Source of the DNA: an uncultured Saprospiraceae bacterium
GTDB taxonomy: Bacteria > Bacteroidota > Bacteroidia > Chitinophagales > Saprospiraceae
Assembly (NCBI GenBank): GCA_937942405.1
Contig: CALDEN010000324.1
Coordinates: 1 to 5,416, forward strand
DNA: 5,416 nucleotides
Reading direction: 5' to 3'
The notes under the pieces are model-generated. The model saw nothing but the letters and a program-made list of their open reading frames with translations. It ran no database searches and was not told the DNA's origin. Both the position numbers and the translations under genes were made by a program. This document shows, one piece after another, positions 1 to 5,416 of this stretch. How positions within the stretch are numbered: position 1 is the first letter of the stretch; each line of letters begins with the position of its first letter.

Positions 1-153
1 CATAGGCTGTCCCACATCAGAGTAGGAAGAGGGGAGATAGAGCAAGAAATTTCTGTTTTCTCCATCATGTTCAAGGGTGACATATAAATCTTCCTGTGCC
101 AAAAGACTCATGGAACATGCTAAAACGCTGATAATCAATACAAAAGACTTCAT
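1..153 (-). CDS. Secreted alpha/beta-hydrolase esterase, PHB depolymerase/LpqC-like (5' part only)
   Basis: On the minus strand an ATG at 153-151 opens a frame that stays open to the window edge, giving 51 codons; the rest of the gene lies outside. Residues 1-20 (MKSFVLIISVLACSMSLLAQ) form a signal peptide with one early lysine, a hydrophobic core and a likely cut after LLAQ. The mature start then reads DLYVTLEHDGENRNFLLYLP followed by SSYSDVGQPM. This matches the opening strand of secreted polyhydroxybutyrate-depolymerase/LpqC/feruloyl-esterase-type hydrolases, in which a 'G-x-x-R-x-[FY]-x-[LV]-Y-x-P' segment precedes the 'PLVVxLHG' oxyanion strand. The catalytic Ser-Asp-His triad would be beyond the window, so the function is inferred from the N-terminus alone. 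Many Bacteroidota members of this family also carry a T9SS tail, which cannot be checked here. A TAnnTTTG promoter lies upstream. There is no obvious Shine-Dalgarno site, as is usual in this phylum. Confidence 0.62.
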   Translation of the reverse strand, partial: MKSFVLIISVLACSMSLLAQEDLYVTLEHDGENRNFLLYLPSSYSDVGQPM

Positions 154-174
154 TGAGCTACTATTTAATTTAAA

Positions 175-194
175 TGTAGAGTTATATTTCTACA
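175..194. repeat. Inverted repeat TGTAGA-N8-TCTACA
   Basis: Perfect 6-bp arms at 175-180 and 189-194 flank an AT-rich 8-base spacer. The repeat lies inside the predicted 5' leader of the esterase mRNA, about 20 bases before its start codon, so it could be an RNA hairpin or an operator. It also lies about 180 bp upstream of the start predicted for the sigma-54 promoter on the other strand, within the usual range for an enhancer-binding activator site. No regulator family can be assigned from these arms. Confidence 0.35.
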
Positions 195-222
195 ATCTGG
201 ATACATTATTAACCAAACGTGC

Positions 223-253
223 CAAAGATAGTTTCAACGTATCAGAAAAGAAA
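223..253 (-). promoter_or_regulatory. Bacteroidota-type promoter for the esterase gene
   Basis: Read on the minus strand, 230-223 is TATCTTTG, an exact match to the Bacteroidota -7 element TAnnTTTG. A TTTC at 253-250, one mismatch from the -33 TTTG element, lies 19 bases upstream of it, which is the expected spacing. Transcription would start near 219 and leave a leader of about 66 nt before the ATG at 153. The -7 match is seen directly; use as a promoter is inferred. Confidence 0.45.
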
Positions 254-344
254 TATCTGTAATGTGTTGGTAGATAGCTCTCTGTATATGACGAAAATAT
301 ATCAATTGAAAAATACCCTTTTCACGGGTGCGTTTTTGGCATCG

Positions 345-361
345 TTGGCAAGGATTATGCA
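345..361 (+). promoter_or_regulatory. Sigma-54 (RpoN) -24/-12 promoter
   Basis: Positions 345-361 read TTGGCAAGGATTATGCA. Against the RpoN consensus YTGGCACGRNNNTTGCW, 12 of the 14 defined positions agree. The invariant GG (347-348) and GC (359-360) are separated by exactly 10 bases, which sigma-54 requires. The mismatches are A for C at 351 and A for T at 357. Transcription would begin around 372. Such promoters need an ATP-driven NtrC-family activator bound upstream; no activator gene is in the window. No good TTTG/TAnnTTTG pair was found that would explain the downstream plus-strand terminator otherwise. Confidence 0.6.
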
Positions 362-371
362 CCTACGGTAT

Positions 372-445
372 TGTTCAGATTATTAAGGAGAATACTTAAT
401 GGTGGTCGATCTTGGGGGGAAAACCGGGTCGACCATTTTTTTTTT
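372..445 (+). ncRNA. Predicted sigma-54-dependent small RNA (~74 nt), or attenuated leader
   Basis: The left end is the start predicted from the -12 element of the sigma-54 promoter, and the right end is the end of the terminator T-tract. The RNA would have a short single-stranded 5' end, a first hairpin with perfect arms ATTAAG (382-387) and CTTAAT (395-400) around a GAGAATA loop, and then the terminator hairpin directly after it. This two-hairpin form with a U-tail is typical of trans-acting bacterial sRNAs; sigma-54-driven sRNAs such as Qrr and GlmY/GlmZ are known in Proteobacteria. I do not recognise a described family. The element AAGGAG at 385-390, eight bases before an ATG at 399, allows a leader-peptide reading instead, but that reading frame would begin inside the terminator stem. 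The existence of the unit is inferred; its promoter and terminator are seen. Confidence 0.42.
403..445 (+). terminator. Rho-independent terminator
   Basis: The outer stem pairs TGGTCGA (403-409) with TCGACCA (429-435) without a mismatch. After a bulged T at 410, CTTGG (411-415) pairs with CCGGG (424-428), including two G-T wobbles, around an eight-base loop of four G and four A. Ten consecutive T follow at 436-445. It works only on the plus strand, because no T-tract exists on the other side. Nothing codes for protein on the plus strand upstream of it in this window, so it must end a noncoding transcript or act as an attenuator ahead of the gene at 668. Confidence 0.85.
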
Positions 446-575
446 GCCTAGTGGCGAAAATACGGATTTCCAATATTTTCCACTTCAAATGATTTACGGC
501 TTTCACTATTTATGGTTTTTACAATGCAGGATATTGTTTTTTCTTGTAGCTGTTTATGCCCAGTTATTACGTAAA

Positions 576-607
576 TTGACAAAATCTAGTTTTATAATTC
601 TTTTTTG
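576..607 (+). promoter_or_regulatory. Weak candidate promoter for the propeller/T9SS gene
   Basis: TTGACA at 576-581 supplies a -33 TTG. After 21 bases, CTTTTTTG at 600-607 matches the TTTG half of the Bacteroidota -7 element but lacks its TA. A TATAAT at 593-598 is present but lies only 11 bases from TTGACA, too close for a classical -35/-10 pair. A start near 611 would give a leader of roughly 57 nt. This is the best site I see before the gene, and it is not strong. Confidence 0.25.
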
Positions 608-667
608 TGTTAGTGAAGACATTGTATAATAAGGCCTCGCATTATCTTACAACTCAAATATAGACTC

Positions 668-3600
668 ATGAACAACGCTGTCTCTTCCTTAGTAGTGTAT
701 TTCATATTTACGACTTTGCTTTATGCTCAGAGCAACTGGAAATACTATTCTTCAGATGTTATAGTGAATGATGTAGAAATTATAGGAGACGAATTGTGGA
801 TTGCAGCAGCAACGGCCTTACATGTGTTTGATATAGAAACTGGTAAAAGAACATATTTACAGTCATGGAATAGCCCGCTTAGAGGTCATAGTGTATCGTC
901 TCTAGAACATAATGAGGACTATGTCTGGATCACTTTCTACGAAGGAGGAGTAGCGAGATTTAAACGTGGTAAGTCATTATACGATGAGCAAGCATGGGAA
1001 CAATACTGCACCGGATTGGGTGCTGATTTAGATACTTTAAAATGGGCTAGGGATCTCAGGATATTACCAGATGGAGATATATGGTTCGATTCAGAATTTC
1101 TAGGGGAGACAAATTTTAAGTCACTTGTGGATGGTAAAATCGAGGATCTAGAATGGATATTACCAGATCAAACTAAATCACTAGGTAATGATAGTAATTA
1201 CAATATGTACTGTCAAATCGAAGAGTTACTATATAAGATCGATGCAGAAAACAATAAAGTACAACTACCCACTTTACCCAAAGGAATAATGGATGATGAT
1301 AGATACTTTGTTTTACAAGATAGATTAATAGGAGTGAATACTGTTTATAATAATCTACTCAGTTCTATTTATGTTTTAGATGGATTATGGACGAAGAAGA
1401 TAGATATATTCGATAAAGAATTACTCGATATCCATGTCGGTAAAGAATATCTATGGATAGATTATGTCGAAAATGATGAAAGAGGTTATTTAAGATTTGA
1501 TGGAAATACGTTGAAAGATTTTTCATTTGAGGAGTTGGGAATAGATAAAATTCCAGTAACAAATAGAGAATTGATTACCATTGATGAGCAAGACCGCATG
1601 TGGTTTGCAGAGAGATATTCTATTTCTAAGGCCGGAATAGCTTATTGTCTGGAAAATGGAGTGATAGAAGAATATGACATAAATATTTCCGGATTGACGA
1701 TAACAGGAGGATATAATCAACCGGAATTTGATTGTAATGGAAATTTAGTACAGGCATCTTTAACTCGATTTGAAATATTTCACCCAGATTCTTCTGCTTG
1801 GCTCACCGATCTTTTGCCAGATCGACAAAATGGGGATTTGCAAGGGGTGGCGATTCATCCATTTAATTGTAGGCAATACGTTGCCCATCGAGGTGGGAAT
1901 TCATTGTCTCCTCGCATTTATATATTCGAGGATAAATCTTTAGTTGATAGCCTCGTGTTAAATAGCGATGTCGATAGGATTCAAGCAATATGTATCGATA
2001 GTAAAGGTCTGCTGTATATCGGTACTTTTGAAAGTGGTATGGGCATATTTGATGGTCAAAGCTGGGAATGGTTCCGTCAGCCATTCCAGATCTTGGGAAA
2101 TCACTCTATCCGTGAAATTAAAGAATCACCTAATGGCGATATTTTGATATCTGCAGGTAAAGCCTTAGTGGTGTATGATGGGGTTGAATTTGTACAGCAT
2201 AATTTTACTAACTCCCCTTTAGATTCTTGGGTAAATGGAGCTAGGGGAGATAGGGACGGAAATATTTACGTCTTTAAGGGCTTTGGATTTTATAAGTTTG
2301 ATGGTGAAGAATGGGAGCATTTTTCAATTCCTAATGATGACTCAGAATTTGTAACGGATATGTGGCAAGATGAGATTGGTAATTTTTATGTCTCAACCTA
2401 TTCAAATGGATTATTTTATTGGAACGGCTATGGTTTTGAGCATATCCATATTATGAATAGTGCTATTCCGAGTAATAGAATAGATCATATATGTCCTCAC
2501 CCTGATGGAGATTTATGGCTAAGTGTTTCGATGGGAATCACGATTTTTAAAAGAGACCAGTATAAATTTAAAAATGGAGTATTTGGAAAGACATATTATG
2601 ATTCTGATCTATCCGGTACCTATAATCTATCTGAAGATGTAGGTATGCCGGGGCAAAAGGTGATATTATTGCCAGAGCAGACTACCAGTATTACAGATCA
2701 GAATGGAAACTATTCTTTTTATATAAGCGAGGATCAGGAATGCAGATTGGAATTTTTAAAAGAAGAAGATTTTGAGTTTACCAGTTCTGCAGTGCTGGAT
2801 ACGATATTTGAGGGGGAAGACTTAGTAGATCTTAATTGCGGACTGTGGAAGGAGGTAGAAGATGATTTTGTAGAGGTAGATTTAACTGTAGGCCCTTTAG
2901 TTTGCCTCTTTGATATACCATTATGGATAAGTATAAAAAATAGGAATTGGGAGCGATTAGACGGAGAGCTTACCATTAATTTGCCGTATGATCTTAAAGC
3001 CAGTAGTACCCAGCCAAGCTCCATTAGCGGCCTGGGTAGTAGCAGCGTTACTTTTGAATTTACAGATTTGGGATTTCAAGAACAGAAGATGTTTTTCGTG
3101 TCCTTAGTAGGTCCAGGGTTTGAGGATATTGTAGAAATCCATGGGAGTATTGATGACGTATTTCTTCCGTTTATCGGAGAGCTGAAGTATAATAACCTAG
3201 TACAAGAGATTTCGAGTGACGAAAAATTTCTCTGTGCCTATGATCCCAACGATAAGTTAGCAGAGTCCATCGGTCCAAGTAAAGAGGAATATAGCTTGTT
3301 AGATGATGCTCTAATTTATACGATCAGATTTCAGAATGAAGGAAATTATAAAGCCACTAATGTTACCTTAAGAGATACCATTGATGATAAATTAAACATC
3401 AATAGTTTAAAGATTATCGCGAGCAGTTATCCCATGAGTACGACTATACATCACAATAGGGAAGTGGTGTTCCGATTTTCTGATATCGATTTGCCCCCTA
3501 AGGATGAGGACGAGGCCCGAAGTCAAGGTTTTGTCAAATACCAAATCGATCCATTAGAAGGATTAGAAGATGGTACACTTATAGAAAATACTGCATTTAT

Positions 3601-3928
3601 CTACTTTGATTTTAATTCTCCCATCGTTACTAATACGACACAGAACATTCTCGTCAATAGGCTGCCGTCATTTACTGGGGACTCTACATTAAGTCAATTT
3701 ACTAAATATAAATTATTCCCTAATCCCAGTACGGGCAATGTACATATTCTTCCTGGGAATGATCAATCTTATAGTCTTATGATCATAGATGCTGCGGGGA
3801 ATTTGATAAATCGAATAGATAATATACGAGGAACATATCCATTGGACTTTCCACATTCAGGTATATACTTTATCCAGATTATCACTAATGAAAATAGAGA
3901 AATAGCTAAGGTTTTAATAAATCGATGA
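668..3928 (+). CDS. Secreted multi-blade beta-propeller protein with DUF7619 and T9SS C-terminal sorting domain
   Basis: A 1086-residue protein exported by Sec and then T9SS; its binding or catalytic role is unknown. Residues 1-21 are a signal peptide ending LLYAQ. Residues ~35-634 carry about eleven blades of two-component-regulator-propeller type, with motifs such as GDELWIAA (40-47), PDGDIWF (134-140), KGLLYIGTFESGMGIFDG (446-463), DGNIYVF (530-536) and DGDLWLS (613-619), each followed by a 'W-x-x-F/Y' strand. Residues ~635-725 resemble an SdrD-B/Cna-B-like domain (GKTYYDSDLSG, then TDQNGNYSF at 676-684). Residues ~735-830 look like a DUF11-like Ig-type fold. Residues ~856-997 are DUF7619, with YDPNDK at 858-863, YTIRFQNEG at 884-892 and AFIYFDFNSPIVTN at 976-989. 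Residues ~1012-1086 are a type A sorting domain starting at YKLFPNPSTGNV. ATG 668 is the start because an in-frame stop at 614-616 precedes it with no other ATG between. There is no kinase or DNA-binding part, so it is not a hybrid sensor. I see no catalytic motif; adhesion or glycan binding is only a guess. Confidence 0.88.
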   Translation: MNNAVSSLVVYFIFTTLLYAQSNWKYYSSDVIVNDVEIIGDELWIAAATALHVFDIETGKRTYLQSWNSPLRGHSVSSLEHNEDYVWITFYEGGVARFKRGKSLYDEQAWEQYCTGLGADLDTLKWARDLRILPDGDIWFDSEFLGETNFKSLVDGKIEDLEWILPDQTKSLGNDSNYNMYCQIEELLYKIDAENNKVQLPTLPKGIMDDDRYFVLQDRLIGVNTVYNNLLSSIYVLDGLWTKKIDIFDKELLDIHVGKEYLWIDYVENDERGYLRFDGNTLKDFSFEELGIDKIPVTNRELITIDEQDRMWFAERYSISKAGIAYCLENGVIEEYDINISGLTITGGYNQPEFDCNGNLVQASLTRFEIFHPDSSAWLTDLLPDRQNGDLQGVAIHPFNCRQYVAHRGGNSLSPRIYIFEDKSLVDSLVLNSDVDRIQAICIDSKGLLYIGTFESGMGIFDGQSWEWFRQPFQILGNHSIREIKESPNGDILISAGKALVVYDGVEFVQHNFTNSPLDSWVNGARGDRDGNIYVFKGFGFYKFDGEEWEHFSIPNDDSEFVTDMWQDEIGNFYVSTYSNGLFYWNGYGFEHIHIMNSAIPSNRIDHICPHPDGDLWLSVSMGITIFKRDQYKFKNGVFGKTYYDSDLSGTYNLSEDVGMPGQKVILLPEQTTSITDQNGNYSFYISEDQECRLEFLKEEDFEFTSSAVLDTIFEGEDLVDLNCGLWKEVEDDFVEVDLTVGPLVCLFDIPLWISIKNRNWERLDGELTINLPYDLKASSTQPSSISGLGSSSVTFEFTDLGFQEQKMFFVSLVGPGFEDIVEIHGSIDDVFLPFIGELKYNNLVQEISSDEKFLCAYDPNDKLAESIGPSKEEYSLLDDALIYTIRFQNEGNYKATNVTLRDTIDDKLNINSLKIIASSYPMSTTIHHNREVVFRFSDIDLPPKDEDEARSQGFVKYQIDPLEGLEDGTLIENTAFIYFDFNSPIVTNTTQNILVNRLPSFTGDSTLSQFTKYKLFPNPSTGNVHILPGNDQSYSLMIIDAAGNLINRIDNIRGTYPLDFPHSGIYFIQIITNENREIAKVLINR

Positions 3929-4059
3929 TCTTTACCGCGATGATAGCTATATTAGATAAGGCTCGATTACAATATGAAAAGATCTCAGTGTTACTCTGCG
4001 AGGATTTCAATACCTACATGATCACTGATTGCATTGGAACGTGTAGCGTTTAGGGACAG
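3929..4059. other. Convergent spacer between propeller gene and SurA-like gene
   Basis: The two flanking genes converge on these 131 bases. I find no hairpin followed by a T-tract on either strand, so termination is probably Rho-dependent or diffuse. The only pairing seen is CTACA (4014-4018) with TGTAG (4041-4045) around a long loop, too weak to call. A 42-codon plus-strand frame overlaps the end of the propeller gene (ATGA at 3925-3928) and ends at 4053; it resembles nothing I know. Confidence 0.5.
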
Positions 4060-5412
4060 CTACTCCTCTCCTTTATCGATCCATTGATCGAGGTTAGGGC
4101 AGAAATCATAAATCGGGTCTACTTTGATATACGTATTGTCATACTTCTTTGCTAGCCATTCCGATAGATAGATGTTCTTCTTACTTTCTTTTGCAAATCG
4201 TTGGATACGATCATAATCTTCCTCTAGACTCGCTTTGTGAGGCTTGGTTTTGGACTGTAATTGGATCAGTCTATATACGGTCTCACCTGATGGCATGTTT
4301 AATTCTAGTGGCTCAGATATCCCTCCCACTTCTAGCTCTTCGATGGCAAAGTAGATCTCAGGAGTAAGATCTGCCGTTTCAAAAAAGTTATTTCCGGTAG
4401 CAGGATTTTTCATCTTACCATTATTAGAGTAACTCGGTGCATCTTCTAAAGAGTATTTCTTTACTGCATACTCAAACCTGATAGAGTCATTCATGATTTC
4501 TAAACGTATGGAGTCTGCAAGTTTTTTGGTCAGTTCTATATCATCATAAGTAATGGCAGGCTTGATGAGGATGTGACGAGCATTGACATAATTTCCTCTA
4601 CGCTTCAGATTTTGAATGATATGAAACCCAAACATCGTCTCCACTGGCTCAGAGATTTCGTTTTCCTCTAGGCTGAAAGCTGCTGCTTCAAATTCAGGGG
4701 CAAAGATGCCTCTCTTTGCAAAACCCAAGTCTCCGCCATTAGCGGCAGATCCAGGATCTTGACTATATTTTTTGGCCAATTCTGCAAAGTCACCACCATT
4801 ATTGAGTTCTTCGAGGACTTCATTTATTTTATCGAGTGCTTTCTCTCTTTCTACATCGTTTACTTTAGGTTCAAAGATGATTTCACCGACTTCTACTTCT
4901 GAGTTGAGGTAGGGTAGACTGTCATCCGGGATGCTTTTATAAAAATCTCGCACATCACTAGGCGTAATACGTACTTTCTGTATCAGTGAGGCTTGCATAC
5001 GTTCCGCAAGGATTTGCTCTTCTTGATCATCTCTCATACGATCTTTCATCTCTGCCACGGTAGCCCCATAGTATTCTTTAAAAAAGGCTTCGTCCCCATT
5101 CATCTGTCTCAGTACATTCTCAAAACGGAAGTCTAGCTGTGCTTCTACCTCTTCTTGGGTTACAGAGATACTATCTAGTTTTGCCTGATAGACCATAAGC
5201 TTTTGAGCGATGATGCCTTCTAGGATTTGGCATTTATCTGATTGACCTACTTCTTGGCCACTCTGAGATATGTACGCATACTGTCCTTCTACATCGGATA
5301 ATAAAACAAACTCACCTCCCACTTTGGTAATCACTTTATCTAGGACAGTAGACTGTGTCATAGCACTGAACACACAAAGGCTGAAAAAACTAAACAGTAT
5401 ACTTCTCTTCAT
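4060..5412 (-). CDS. SurA-like periplasmic chaperone with two parvulin (PpiC-type) peptidyl-prolyl isomerase domains
   Basis: A complete 450-residue protein, close to the ~430-460 residues usual for SurA homologues. It is expected in the periplasm, holding unfolded outer-membrane proteins and delivering them to the BAM complex. Residues 1-20 are a signal peptide (MKR, then a hydrophobic core ending SAMTQ). Residues ~21-150 are the SurA N-terminal chaperone domain, beginning VLDKVITKVGGEFVLLSDVE, typical of the family. Parvulin domain 1 spans ~172-270, with FAELAKKYSQDPGSAANGGDLGF at 209-231 (core FAELAKKYSQDPG) and GFHIIQ at 262-267. Parvulin domain 2 spans ~276-386, with NARHILIKP at 277-285 and YAVKKYSLEDAPSYSNNGKM at 315-334. 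A charged helical tail follows to W444. By eye, domain 1 has Glu177 in place of the first active-site His and domain 2 lacks the second, so isomerase activity may be weak. The ATG at 5412 gives a proper signal peptide; its upstream region is outside the window. The symbol surA is not assigned because Bacteroidota often have several such paralogues. Confidence 0.92.
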   Translation of the reverse strand: MKRSILFSFFSLCVFSAMTQSTVLDKVITKVGGEFVLLSDVEGQYAYISQSGQEVGQSDKCQILEGIIAQKLMVYQAKLDSISVTQEEVEAQLDFRFENVLRQMNGDEAFFKEYYGATVAEMKDRMRDDQEEQILAERMQASLIQKVRITPSDVRDFYKSIPDDSLPYLNSEVEVGEIIFEPKVNDVEREKALDKINEVLEELNNGGDFAELAKKYSQDPGSAANGGDLGFAKRGIFAPEFEAAAFSLEENEISEPVETMFGFHIIQNLKRRGNYVNARHILIKPAITYDDIELTKKLADSIRLEIMNDSIRFEYAVKKYSLEDAPSYSNNGKMKNPATGNNFFETADLTPEIYFAIEELEVGGISEPLELNMPSGETVYRLIQLQSKTKPHKASLEEDYDRIQRFAKESKKNIYLSEWLAKKYDNTYIKVDPIYDFCPNLDQWIDKGEE

Positions 5413-5416
5413 TTTA

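Larger units (their letters stand above)
154..667. other. Divergent intergenic region (514 bp) without a convincing protein gene
   Basis: This stretch separates the minus-strand esterase from the plus-strand propeller gene. Positions 154-260 hold the esterase leader and promoter. Positions 300-445 hold a compact set of plus-strand signals: an ACCC-N7-GGGT inverted repeat at 315-329, a direct repeat TTGGCA-tcg-TTGGCA at 336-350, a sigma-54 promoter, a small hairpin and an intrinsic terminator. Positions 446-667 are AT-rich, with a weak promoter-like site near 576-607, and otherwise show no structure I can name. Compared by eye with tRNA, tmRNA, RNase P, SRP RNA and the TPP, FMN and cobalamin riboswitches, the region has none of their core motifs. 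Confidence 0.7.

Noticed and set aside
77..262. A 61-codon plus-strand frame.
   Set aside because: It runs antisense to the esterase 5' end and its promoter, and its protein has no recognisable features. The minus-strand reading gives a clear signal peptide and family match.
300..400. A possible riboswitch or known structural RNA, suggested by GGTGC (327-331) pairing with GCACC (359-363).
   Set aside because: None of the conserved core motifs of TPP, FMN, cobalamin, SRP RNA, tmRNA or RNase P RNA is visible, and the right arm overlaps the sigma-54 -12 element, which explains those bases better.
576..598. TTGACA and TATAAT, looking like a classical sigma-70 promoter.
   Set aside because: The two boxes are 11 bases apart instead of about 17, and Bacteroidota primary sigma factors prefer TTTG/TAnnTTTG. 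Kept only as part of a weak promoter call.
399..629. A 76-codon plus-strand frame with AAGGAG eight bases before its ATG and a hydrophobic middle ending FFLVAVYAQ, which resembles the end of a signal peptide.
   Set aside because: Its first codons are the terminator stem and the T-tract, so most transcripts would end at codon 16. The composition is rich in Phe/Leu as expected of T-rich noncoding DNA, there is no mature domain after YAQ, and a strong Shine-Dalgarno site is not the norm in Bacteroidota. A decayed gene cannot be excluded.
2734..3024. A 96-codon minus-strand frame opposite the propeller gene.
   Set aside because: It is rich in Ser and Lys as an antisense shadow would be, and lies within conserved domains of the plus-strand protein.
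4149..4367. A 72-codon plus-strand frame opposite the SurA-like gene.
   Set aside because: It is fully inside a well-supported family member on the other strand and shows no family resemblance; it is a shadow frame.

Overview
The window looks like chromosome of a Bacteroidota species, probably a Saprospiraceae or Flavobacteriia-like marine or sludge heterotroph. The main reasons are a large secreted protein ending in a type IX secretion (T9SS) sorting domain preceded by a Bacteroidota-type DUF7619 domain, an AT-rich genome, start regions without clear Shine-Dalgarno sites, and a TAnnTTTG-type promoter. The genus assignment is inference.

Layout. Positions 1-153 (minus) hold the first 51 codons of a secreted protein that resembles PHB-depolymerase/LpqC-type alpha/beta-hydrolase esterases. 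Positions 154-667 are a 514-base divergent intergenic region with no convincing protein gene. It carries a Bacteroidota-type promoter for the esterase, a 6-bp inverted repeat, a near-consensus sigma-54 (-24/-12) promoter on the plus strand at 345-361, and a strong intrinsic terminator at 403-445. Read together, the last two predict a roughly 74-nt sigma-54-dependent small RNA. The alternative is an attenuated leader for the next gene. Positions 668-3928 (plus) encode a 1086-residue secreted protein: signal peptide, about eleven two-component-regulator-type beta-propeller blades, an SdrD-B/Cna-B-like domain, a DUF11-like region, DUF7619 and a T9SS C-terminal domain. Positions 3929-4059 are a short convergent spacer without a visible terminator. 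Positions 4060-5412 (minus) encode a complete 450-residue SurA-like periplasmic chaperone with two parvulin domains.

Links between the genes. All three proteins carry export signals. The SurA-like protein would act in the periplasm on outer-membrane protein folding, which indirectly supports secretion of T9SS cargo such as the propeller protein. The genes point in different directions and do not form one operon. The most unusual part of the window is the sigma-54 promoter/terminator unit between the esterase and the propeller gene.
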